Assembly: GCA_947451445.1 (NCBI GenBank)
Contig: CANFZJ010000069.1
Location: forward strand, 1-10,749
Source: Comamonadaceae bacterium
Lineage (GTDB): Bacteria; Pseudomonadota; Gammaproteobacteria; Burkholderiales; Burkholderiaceae_C
Length of the DNA: 10,749 nt
Direction of reading: 5' to 3'
The notes beneath the pieces were generated by a model. The model did no database searches. It had not been told where the DNA came from and saw only the letters and a list, made by a program, of their open reading frames with translations. Numbering within the stretch: position 1 is the first letter of the stretch; each line of letters begins with the position of its first letter. Below are positions 1 to 7,013 of the stretch, one piece after another. A program made the translations under genes and the position numbers.

Positions 1-94
1 CTGGCATGGGCAGAGAGCCCATGCGGCGGGCGCTGACGGCCAACTCATCCCGATTGCTCCCCAACGCGGCCCCAAATAGATCGTAAACACGTTC
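1..94. other. Left-edge stretch, no assignable gene; hairpin at 4-24
   Basis: This is the short region downstream of the DUF4399 gene. It contains a perfect inverted repeat, GCATGGGC at 4-11 and GCCCATGC at 17-24, around a 5-nt AGAGA loop. No T-run follows on either strand, so it is not a standard intrinsic terminator. Two plus-strand frames are open from the window edge and stop at 77-79 and 84-86. Either could be the tail of a convergent gene entering from the left, but about 25 codons are too few to identify one. Confidence 0.35.
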
Positions 95-946
95 TCAGGG
101 GGTGACCGTGAAATGGACCGTCGGCGAGCGCGCCGCGACCGGGGTGGGACTGGGCAGGTTGCGCACCAGGTCCAACCGCGCGGCGTAAAGCCCTTTGGGC
201 GGGTTGATCCAGGCCTCGGTCTGGCCGGCTTTGAAGTCCAGCACTTCCGGCCGTTCGCCTGGGCGCTCCAGCACCAGCCGGAAGTAATGCGTGTCGGGCA
301 CCTGGGCCGCCTGGTGGGCGATGTGGAAGCCTGACGCATGGAACTGGATGCGAAACGGCGGCCTCACCGTGTCGCCATCGGCCAGCCCCATGATTTCCAC
401 CCGGGGCGCCCCCAGCACGTCGGCCGGGGCCACGCCTTTGCGCTGCTGGGTCACGTGCACCGTCAGGGGCTTGCTGTAGACAAAGTAGGGCACATGGGCC
501 TGGTCTGCCAGCACCATCCGAAAGGTGTAGTCGCCCGGCGGCACGTTGACCACCGTCTCCATCTGGCCTTTGCCGAAGTGGATGTATTTGTCTGAAAACG
601 GCAGCGACGCGCCAAACGCCAGCGGCAGCTCCTGGTTGACCAGCAAATGGTGGTGCCCTGCCTTGCCTGCGCTGTGGCCTGCGGGCACCAGGCCCCGCAA
701 CGACAGACCAAACCGCAACACAAAAGGCGACTCCACCGAGGCCCCGTTGGGCAGGTTGGTGATGTAGGCCTCGGGGCTGGGCGACGGCGGCGGGAACAGC
801 CAGGGGTGCTGCAGGCTGGCGTCTGCACTGGCCGCACGCGCAGCGCCCGTTCCCTGGGCCAGGCAGCCGGACGAGGCCCATAACAGCAAGCCCAGGGCTG
901 TGAAGCAGCGCTTCAATACCGCTGCGCGAATCCGCATAAAGATCAT
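95..946 (-). CDS. Exported DUF4399-domain protein with two tandem modules
   Basis: Predicted exported protein of 283 aa with unknown biochemical function. The N-terminus (residues 1-30) is a signal peptide: Arg/Lys-rich start, hydrophobic stretch ALGLLLWA, then SSGCLAQG. Cleavage after CLA is more likely than lipidation, because SSGC is a poor lipobox. Module 1 (about 61-166) carries DUF4399 hallmarks: NLPNGASVESPF, the His cluster GHHHLLVN at 97-104, DKYIHFGKGQ at 119-128, and PPGDYTFRMVLAD at 136-148. Module 2 (about 182-283) repeats the layout (GLADGDTVRPPF, then KAGQTEAWINPPKGLY), but THYFRLVL replaces the HHHLL motif. I start at the ATG at 946 because it places the signal peptide at the N-terminus; a GTG at 991 adds 15 unlikely residues, and an ATG at 937 is also possible. 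No clear Shine-Dalgarno precedes any of them. Transcribed divergently from the PhoX-like gene. The family call is fairly sure; the role is unknown. Confidence 0.82.
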   Translation of the reverse strand: MIFMRIRAAVLKRCFTALGLLLWASSGCLAQGTGAARAASADASLQHPWLFPPPSPSPEAYITNLPNGASVESPFVLRFGLSLRGLVPAGHSAGKAGHHHLLVNQELPLAFGASLPFSDKYIHFGKGQMETVVNVPPGDYTFRMVLADQAHVPYFVYSKPLTVHVTQQRKGVAPADVLGAPRVEIMGLADGDTVRPPFRIQFHASGFHIAHQAAQVPDTHYFRLVLERPGERPEVLDFKAGQTEAWINPPKGLYAARLDLVRNLPSPTPVAARSPTVHFTVTP

Positions 947-1390
947 GGAGTGAGAGCAAGAAAAAGGGTGCGGCCAAAGGCCAGCGGACACCGGATGCTA
1001 TGGACATTGCAGCCTTTGGGTAAACCACTAGCGCCCGTACTGTAACTTGGGCGACAGCGGGATTTTGCGTGGGAAACGCCTCGGCAGCCCTGCCACCATG
1101 GCATATGTGCAAACGCCAGGCGCGGCGGCGGAATGGGTGTTGCAGATTGCGCAAAACGAGGCAAATGCGCAGGGCTATATGCACTTTTTGTGCAAATGGA
1201 CAGGCCTGTAGTAAAGCGATGGCCCCCACCCTGGCCCTGCTGTTGTGAAGTAGCGCTACACGCAACTACGTTGTGCAGACGAGACACCGGCACAGGCCGT
1301 GCGGCCAACGCATTCACGCAGTTGTCATACCCGCTGGCTACGCTGCCGCTTTGCGTTCTGTTTACTTCTCACTTACATCTGTACCACGCC
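947..1390. other. Divergent intergenic region (444 bp) with short palindromes
   Basis: This separates the minus-strand DUF4399 gene from the plus-strand PhoX-like gene and should hold both promoters. Its frames translate to Cys/Pro/Arg-rich nonsense, so I call no gene. Visible structures are the palindrome TTGCGCAA at 1147-1154; the inverted repeat TGCAC-TTTTT-GTGCA at 1180-1194; and the palindrome GTAGCGCTAC at 1250-1259. GTGCAAA or GCGCAAAA recurs three times between 1105 and 1197. TTGTCAT at 1322-1328 resembles one half of a Pho box, but the second half is poor and wrongly spaced. No sigma-70 pair here is convincing. Confidence 0.5.
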
Positions 1391-3718
1391 ATGCACAACA
1401 CCCCCACCTTCACCGACCCCGACGATCTGGACAACAACCCTAGCCGCAACCCCCGTCTCAACGATGTCATGGCGGTGCATTTGCAGCGCCGCGACGTACT
1501 GCGCTCGGGTGTCGGTGCGTTGGCTGCGGCCAGCCTGGGTGGCTTCAGCCTGACGGCCTGCGGTGGTGGCGACGACAGTCCCGCCCCCCTGCTGCCACCT
1601 GTGCTGGGCTTCACCGCCGTGGCCAAAAGCCTGGCCGACCAGGTGACCGTGCCTGCGGGCTACACCGCCACGGTGATCTACGCCACGGGCGACTCGATCG
1701 ACCCCGCCGTCACCGACTACCAAAACAACGGCACCGACAGCAACTTTGCCCGCCGCAGCGGCGAGCACCACGACGGCATGCATTACTTCGGCCTGACCGC
1801 CGCAGGCCTGCCTAGCCAGACCAGCAACGACCGCGCGTTGATGGCCATCAACCACGAAGCCGTCAACGGCACGGTGCAGTTCATGCACCCCAACGGGCAA
1901 ACCAACATCGGCTCCAGCGCAGGCCCGCGCCCCGAAGCCGAAGCGCTGAAAGAGGTCGAAGCCCACGGCGCGTCGGTCATTGAGATCAGCAAAACGGCGG
2001 GCACATTCGGCGTGGTCAAGGCCTCCACCTTCAACCGCCGCATCACCCCGCGCACCCCGATGAACTTTGGCGGCCCGGCCAAGGGCTCGGCGCTGCTCAA
2101 AACCGCCTACTCCCCCGCTGGCACGGCCACGCGCGGCATGATCGGCAACTGCGCCAGCGGCTACACGCCCTGGGGCACCTACCTCACCTGCGAAGAAAAC
2201 TTTGCCGGCTTCTTCCGCCGCAGCGCTACCGACGACGCGCTGCGCACGGCCAAAGAAATCACCGCCTTCAAACGCATCGGCCTGCTGCAAAACGCAGGGG
2301 GCGGCCAGCGCTGGGCCACCGTGGTGCCAGCCGACACCAGCAACACCGAATACGCCCGCTGGAACGCCAGCAAGCTGGGCACGTCTACCGACGGCACGGA
2401 CGACTTCCGCAACACCCACAACACCTTTGGCTGGGTGGTGGAGATCGACCCCTACGACCCCGCCTCCACCCCGGTCAAGCACACCGCCCTGGGCCGCTTT
2501 GCCCACGAAGGCGCCTGGCCCAGCAACCCGGTGGTCGGCCAGCCGCTGGCCTGGTACATGGGGGATGACTCGCGCAGCGAATATGTCTACAAATACGTGT
2601 CCAACGCCGTCTGGTCCGCTGCCGATGCGAACCCTGCCGACCGCCTGGCCACCGGCGCCAAGTACCTGGACGACGGCGTGCTGTATGCCGCCAAGTTCAA
2701 CGCCGACGGCAGCGGCAGCTGGCTCAAACTGGACCTGACCAACACCGCCATCAGCGGCAACAGCGTCTACACCTTTGCCGACATGGCCGACCTGCTGGTC
2801 AACGCCCGCCTGGCCGCCGACGCCGCCGGGGCCACCAAGTGCGACCGCCCCGAGTGGACCGCCGTGAACCCGCGCAATGGCGAGATCTACATCACCATGA
2901 CAGAAAACCCCGACCGGGGCAGCGTGGGCACCCTCAGCAGCAACAACAACCCCAACCCCGATGTGGACCCGGCCTTCCCCCGCTACTGGCTGGACAACAA
3001 AGGCGTGTCTACCCAAAACGCCACGGCCACCACGCTCAAGGGCAACGTCAACGGCCAGGTGATGCGCATGCGCGAAACCGGCAACAGCGCCGCCGCCACC
3101 ACCTTCAACTGGGACATCTACCTGTTCGCCAGCCAGGCCAGCGCCGACATCGGGCTGGACAACGTGAACTACCAGGCCAACGTCAACTTGTCCGGCCTGA
3201 GCAGCATCAACGACCTGTCCAAGCCCGACGGTTGCTGGTTCTCCAAAGCCAGCGGCATCCTGTGGATCGAGACCGACGACAACGCCTACACCGACGTGAC
3301 CAACTGCATGCTGCTGGCAGCCGTACCCGGCAGCTACGGCGACGGCGGCAAGATCGACGTGGTGAACCAGGCCAACGGCAAGCCCGGCACGGCAGGCACC
3401 GGCCCGGTCACCGTGAGCACCTACGCAGGCAAAAAGATGAACGACACCATCTTCCGCCGCTTCCTCACCGCCCCGCTGGGCGCGGAGGTGACGGGCGTGG
3501 CCGAGTCCCCTGACGGCAAGGCCTTGTTCATCAACATCCAGCATCCCGGTGAAAACACCGCCGTGGCCAACATCGGCAGCCCCGCCCTGTTCGAGAGCCA
3601 CTGGCCCGGCAACGGCGCAGGCAGCACGGCCGCCTACGGCCCCGGCGGCAGCCTGGCCCGCCCCCGCTCGGCCACGGTGATGGTCACCAAGAACGACGGC
3701 GGCGTGGTCGGTTTGTAA
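1391..3718 (+). CDS. PhoX-family (DUF839) protein, Tat-exported, probable lipoprotein
   Basis: 775-aa member of the PhoX/DUF839 family, whose characterised member PhoX is a secreted Ca/Fe-dependent alkaline phosphatase. The N-terminus has the family's usual acidic/Asn-rich leader (DDLDNNPSRNPRLNDV), then twin-arginine signal LQRRDVL (R33-R34), hydrophobic stretch VGALAAASLGGF, and SLTAC with Cys57 in a good lipobox. Family motifs in order: NHEAVNG (154-160), TYLTCEENFAGFF (263-275), HEGAWP (372-377), GDDSRSEYVYKYV (391-403), DRPEWTAVNPRNGEIYITM (485-503), KPDGCWFSK (611-619), RRFLTAPLGAEVTG (689-702) and INIQHPG (714-720). The cysteine of the TCEEN motif (C267) corresponds to an iron ligand in PhoX as I recall it. 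I chose the ATG at 1391 because it begins the conserved leader; the open frame continues upstream to 1133, but that part is not protein-like. There is no obvious Shine-Dalgarno. Monocistronic, ending at a strong terminator. The family call is strong; phosphatase activity and substrate are inference. Confidence 0.9.
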   Translation: MHNTPTFTDPDDLDNNPSRNPRLNDVMAVHLQRRDVLRSGVGALAAASLGGFSLTACGGGDDSPAPLLPPVLGFTAVAKSLADQVTVPAGYTATVIYATGDSIDPAVTDYQNNGTDSNFARRSGEHHDGMHYFGLTAAGLPSQTSNDRALMAINHEAVNGTVQFMHPNGQTNIGSSAGPRPEAEALKEVEAHGASVIEISKTAGTFGVVKASTFNRRITPRTPMNFGGPAKGSALLKTAYSPAGTATRGMIGNCASGYTPWGTYLTCEENFAGFFRRSATDDALRTAKEITAFKRIGLLQNAGGGQRWATVVPADTSNTEYARWNASKLGTSTDGTDDFRNTHNTFGWVVEIDPYDPASTPVKHTALGRFAHEGAWPSNPVVGQPLAWYMGDDSRSEYVYKYVSNAVWSAADANPADRLATGAKYLDDGVLYAAKFNADGSGSWLKLDLTNTAISGNSVYTFADMADLLVNARLAADAAGATKCDRPEWTAVNPRNGEIYITMTENPDRGSVGTLSSNNNPNPDVDPAFPRYWLDNKGVSTQNATATTLKGNVNGQVMRMRETGNSAAATTFNWDIYLFASQASADIGLDNVNYQANVNLSGLSSINDLSKPDGCWFSKASGILWIETDDNAYTDVTNCMLLAAVPGSYGDGGKIDVVNQANGKPGTAGTGPVTVSTYAGKKMNDTIFRRFLTAPLGAEVTGVAESPDGKALFINIQHPGENTAVANIGSPALFESHWPGNGAGSTAAYGPGGSLARPRSATVMVTKNDGGVVGL

Positions 3719-3724
3719 GCCGCA

Positions 3725-3799
3725 CTGCGCTGGCGTTCAATTGCTCCTAAATTAATAGCTGCCAGCGCAGGTTCTATCTGCGCTGGCGGCTGTTTTTTT
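3725..3799 (+). terminator. Strong intrinsic terminator after the PhoX-like gene, with a competing third arm
   Basis: GCCAGCGCAG (3761-3770) and CTGCGCTGGC (3778-3787) form a perfect 10-bp stem around a 7-nt loop. The stem extends through 3757-3760 and 3788-3791 (one G-U pair) to 14 bp, followed by seven T at 3793-3799. A second exact copy of CTGCGCTGGC lies at 3725-3734, seven nucleotides after the stop codon. It could pair with 3761-3770 instead. The terminator is made from repeat copy A (3742-3791). Confidence 0.9.
3742..3791 (+). repeat. 50-nt hairpin repeat, copy A
   Basis: One of three 50-nt copies in this window. Layout: a 5' AT-rich lead (TGCT..., 15 nt) ending in ATAGCT, left arm GCCAGCGCA, 9-nt loop, then right arm TGCGCTGGCGGCT. 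It lies 23 nt after the PhoX-like stop codon, in the same orientation. This copy has the best-paired stem and the longest T-run, and so doubles as the intrinsic terminator. Similar repeats are, to my recollection, abundant between genes in Comamonadaceae. Confidence 0.85.
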
Positions 3800-3879
3800 A
3801 TAAATCAGCGGTAGGGCGACTTTACGGGTGGTTTACCCCGGTGACTTGGTCGGTACACCACCGCCTTGTACATTGGCGA

Positions 3880-5052
3880 ATGCCCAAAAACACCCTCGTT
3901 CGCACCAGCCTGGCCGTGGCCGTGCTGGTCGCCTTGGCGTTCGCCGCCAAGCTGGCGTTCTTTCCCGCCGCCAAAAAACCCGACTACGTGACCGCCACCG
4001 CCGCCCTGGCCGACATTGAGCAGGCGGTGCTGGCCAGCGGCACAGTGCAGGCCTTCAAGCAGGTCAGCGTGGGCGCGCAGGCCTCGGGACAGATCAAGTC
4101 GCTGAAGGTGGCGCTGGGCGACACCGTTAAAAAGGGCCAGCTGGTGGCCGAGATCGACTCGCTGACCCAGCACAACAGCCTGCGCAACGCCGAGGCCGCG
4201 CTGGCCAACGTGCAGGCCCAGCTGCTGGTACAGCAGGCCACGCTGAAGCAGGCCGAGCTGGGCTTCCAGCGCCAGCAAACCCTGCTGAACGCCGACGCCA
4301 GTTCCCGCGCCGACTTTGAGGCTGCCGACGCCGCGCTGCACACCGCCCGCGCCCAGGTAGCCGCCGCGCAGGCGCAGATTGCCCAGGCCAAGATCACCGC
4401 CAACACCGCCCAGCTGAACCTGGGCTACACCCAGATCGTCGCCCCCATCGACGGCGTGGTGGTGGCTGTGGTGGCGCAAGAGGGCCAGACGGTGAACGCC
4501 AACCAGACCACCCCCACCATCCTCAAGCTGGCCCGGTTGGACACGGTGACCGTCAAGGCACAAATCTCCGAGGCCGACGTGGTGCGCGTCCAACCGGGGC
4601 AAAAGGTGGTCTTCACCATCCTGGGCGCGCCGGACAAGCGCTACACCACCACCTTGCGCACGGTGGAGCCCGCGCCCGACTCCATCAGCACCGACACCAC
4701 CACGACCAGCACGACCACCAGCGCCACCGCCATTTACTACAACGGCCTGCTGGACGTGCCCAACCCCGACGGCCAGCTGCGCATCTCCATGACCGCCCAG
4801 GTCAGCATCGTGCAGGCCGAGGCCAGGCAGGTACTGAGCATCCCGTCCGCCGCCTTGGTAGAGCGGGACCAGGTACGGGTGCTGAACGCCGACGGCGTGG
4901 CCGCGCCGCGCAAGGTCAAGGTGGGGCTGAACAACAACATCCACGCGCAAATTCTGGACGGCCTGGCCCTGGGCGACCGGGTGGTGGTCAGCGAAGCATC
5001 TGCCGACAGCCCGAGCAACAAACGCATGGGCCGCCCACCCATGGGGCTGTAA
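3880..5052 (+). CDS. macA: MacA-type periplasmic adaptor (membrane fusion protein)
   Basis: 390-aa adaptor that should link the inner-membrane ABC transporter MacB to an outer-membrane channel. It has a single N-terminal membrane anchor (about 7-29, LVRTSLAVAVLVALAFAAK). The first lipoyl half is at about 60-94 (VSVGAQASGQIKSLKVALGD). An Ala/Gln-rich alpha-helical hairpin follows (about 97-180), then the second lipoyl half (APIDGVVVAVVAQEGQTV, 188-205). The beta-barrel region holds the MacA hallmark YYNGLLDVPNPDGQLRISM (286-304), ahead of the membrane-proximal domain. A Thr-rich stretch at 271-283 sits in a loop just before that hallmark. I chose the ATG at 3880 because it puts the anchor at the N-terminus; an in-frame GTG at 3841 would add 13 unlikely residues. 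First gene of the macA-macB-outer-membrane-factor operon. Substrate is not predictable: MacAB systems move macrolides, lipopeptides, siderophores or haem-related molecules. Confidence 0.92.
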   Translation: MPKNTLVRTSLAVAVLVALAFAAKLAFFPAAKKPDYVTATAALADIEQAVLASGTVQAFKQVSVGAQASGQIKSLKVALGDTVKKGQLVAEIDSLTQHNSLRNAEAALANVQAQLLVQQATLKQAELGFQRQQTLLNADASSRADFEAADAALHTARAQVAAAQAQIAQAKITANTAQLNLGYTQIVAPIDGVVVAVVAQEGQTVNANQTTPTILKLARLDTVTVKAQISEADVVRVQPGQKVVFTILGAPDKRYTTTLRTVEPAPDSISTDTTTTSTTTSATAIYYNGLLDVPNPDGQLRISMTAQVSIVQAEARQVLSIPSAALVERDQVRVLNADGVAAPRKVKVGLNNNIHAQILDGLALGDRVVVSEASADSPSNKRMGRPPMGL

Positions 5053-5054
5053 AC

Positions 5055-7013
5055 ATGCAGGCAGCACAAGCCAGCCCCCTGCTGGAACTCAGCGGCCTGT
5101 GCCGTGAGTTCCCGGCGGGCGAAGACACCATTGCCGTCCTGAAGGACGTGAACCTGCAGATTTTTGCGGGCGAGATGATCGCCATCGTCGGCGCGTCCGG
5201 CTCGGGCAAGTCCACGCTGATGAACATCCTGGGCTGCCTGGACCGCCCCACCACCGGCGTCTACCGCGTGGCCGGGGTGGCCACCGGCCCGCTGGACCCT
5301 GACGCCCTGGCCCAGCTGCGCCGGGAGCACTTTGGCTTTATCTTCCAGCGCTACCACCTGCTGTCTGACCTGACGGCGCTGGGCAATGTGGAAGTGCCCG
5401 CCATCTACGCCGGCAAAGACAGCGCCACCCGGCACGCCCGCGCCAGCGCGCTGCTGGCCCGCCTGGGCATGGCCGACCGCATGGCACACACGCCCGGCAA
5501 GCTGTCCGGCGGGCAGCAACAACGGGTCAGCATTGCGCGGGCGCTGATGAACGGCGGCAGCGTGATCCTGGCCGACGAGCCCACCGGCGCGCTGGACCGG
5601 CACAGCGGCGCCGAGGTGATGAAAATCCTGCAAGAGCTGCACGCCGAGGGCCACACCATCATCCTGGTGACGCACGACATGCAGGTGGCCGAGCACGCCC
5701 AGCGCATCATCGAAATCAGCGACGGCGAGATCATTGCCGACCGCGCCGTGCGCCCCGCCAGCGCTGCACCCGCGCTGCCTACGCCCGCTGCGGGTGGCCA
5801 GGGCTGGGGCGCCGCCTGGGGCCGCTTTACCGAGGCCGCGCGCATGGCCGTGCTGGCGCTGCGGGCCCACCCGCTGCGCAGCTTTTTGACCATGCTGGGC
5901 ATCATCATCGGCATTGCCTCGGTGGTGTCGGTGGTGGCGTTGGGTGAGGGCTCGCGCCTGCAGGTGCTGAAGAACATCAGCTCCATCGGCACCAACACCA
6001 TTGAAATTTTTTCGGGCACCGGCTTTGGCGACATGCGTGCGGGCCGGGTGCGCACCCTGGTGCCCGCCGACGCCAACGCGCTGGCCCAGCAGGTGTATGT
6101 GGACAGCGTGACGCCCACCGCCTCCAGCGCGGCCACGCTGCGCTATGGCAACGTGGCCGTCACCGGCAACATCAACGGCGTGGGCGAGCAGTACTTTCGC
6201 GTCAAAGGCGTCAAGCTGGCGCAGGGCCGCTTTTTCAACCCCGACAGCATCGCCACGCTGGCGCAAGAGGTGGTGATCGACGACAACAGCCGCAAACAGC
6301 TGTTCCCCAACACCCCCAACCCGGTGGGCCAGGTGATTCTGCTGGGCAGCGTGCCGTTCCAGGTGGTGGGCGTGGCGCAAAAGAGCGAGTCCGGCTTTGG
6401 CAACGCCGAGGCGCTGAACGTCTACATTCCCTACACCGCCGCCATGCGCCGGGTGCTGGGGCAGAACTACCTGCGCTCCATCACCGTGCGGGTGCGCGAC
6501 GATGCCTCTAGCCAGGCCGCCGAGGCGGGTGTGAATCGGCTACTCAAGCAACGCCACGGCGTGGTGGATTTTTACGTGCTCAACACCGACACCATCCGCC
6601 AGACCATTGAAAGCACCACCCAGGTGCTGACCCTGCTGGTGTCGGCCATCGCGCTGATTTCGCTGGTGGTGGGCGGCATCGGGGTGATGAACATCATGCT
6701 GGTGTCCGTCACCGAGCGCACCGGCGAGATCGGCGTGCGCATGGCCGTGGGCGCGCGGCAAAGCGACATCCGCCAGCAGTTTTTGATCGAAGCCGTGCTG
6801 GTCTGCCTGGTGGGCGGTGTGCTGGGCATTGGCCTGTCGCTGGCCATTGGCTGGGCGTTCAGCCTGGCGGGCACCAGCTTTCAGATGGTCTATTCCACCG
6901 CCTCGATGGTGGCGGCGTTTGCCTGCTCCACCCTGATCGGCATCGTGTTCGGCTTTTTGCCCGCCCGCAACGCCGCCCAACTCAACCCCGTAGACGCCCT
7001 GGCCCGCGAATGA
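5055..7013 (+). CDS. macB: MacB-type ABC transporter, fused ATPase and permease
   Basis: 652 aa, the usual MacB length and architecture. The nucleotide-binding domain occupies about 1-232: Walker A GASGSGKST (46-54), Q-loop Gln98, signature LSGGQ (150-154), Walker B VILADE (170-175) with catalytic Glu175, and H-loop His207. A Pro/Ala-rich linker leads to TM1 (about 275-297). The large periplasmic MacB_PCD domain follows (about 298-520), then three more membrane segments near 523-550, 575-600 and 615-637. The C-terminal FtsX-type core is recognisable by GGIGVMNIMLVSVTERTGEIG (540-560, split across the TM2 end). ATP hydrolysis in the cytosol should drive a mechanical cycle that pushes periplasmic substrate through MacA into the outer-membrane channel. 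Only 2 bp separate it from the macA stop, and GGGG about 10 nt upstream of the ATG may be the ribosome site. It overlaps the next gene by 4 bp. Confidence 0.95.
   Translation: MQAAQASPLLELSGLCREFPAGEDTIAVLKDVNLQIFAGEMIAIVGASGSGKSTLMNILGCLDRPTTGVYRVAGVATGPLDPDALAQLRREHFGFIFQRYHLLSDLTALGNVEVPAIYAGKDSATRHARASALLARLGMADRMAHTPGKLSGGQQQRVSIARALMNGGSVILADEPTGALDRHSGAEVMKILQELHAEGHTIILVTHDMQVAEHAQRIIEISDGEIIADRAVRPASAAPALPTPAAGGQGWGAAWGRFTEAARMAVLALRAHPLRSFLTMLGIIIGIASVVSVVALGEGSRLQVLKNISSIGTNTIEIFSGTGFGDMRAGRVRTLVPADANALAQQVYVDSVTPTASSAATLRYGNVAVTGNINGVGEQYFRVKGVKLAQGRFFNPDSIATLAQEVVIDDNSRKQLFPNTPNPVGQVILLGSVPFQVVGVAQKSESGFGNAEALNVYIPYTAAMRRVLGQNYLRSITVRVRDDASSQAAEAGVNRLLKQRHGVVDFYVLNTDTIRQTIESTTQVLTLLVSAIALISLVVGGIGVMNIMLVSVTERTGEIGVRMAVGARQSDIRQQFLIEAVLVCLVGGVLGIGLSLAIGWAFSLAGTSFQMVYSTASMVAAFACSTLIGIVFGFLPARNAAQLNPVDALARE

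Noticed and set aside
45..1265. A 406-codon minus-strand open frame over the DUF4399 gene and the intergenic region
   Set aside because: Composition is Arg/Pro/Gly-rich without motifs, and it overlaps the recognisable DUF4399 frame in the same direction.
1133..1390. N-terminal extension of the PhoX-like protein to 861 aa
   Set aside because: The extension has a random, Cys-rich composition, and the conserved family leader begins at the ATG at 1391.
1373..3601. A 742-codon open frame antisense to the PhoX-like gene
   Set aside because: Its translation is a Gly/Val/Ala/His-rich shadow without domains, as expected from the high-GC codon bias of the sense gene, which has clear family motifs.
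3846..3874. Possible macA promoter TTGGTC, 17 bp, TACATT
   Set aside because: It matches only three of six and four of six consensus positions, and would place the transcript start at or beyond the ATG at 3880.
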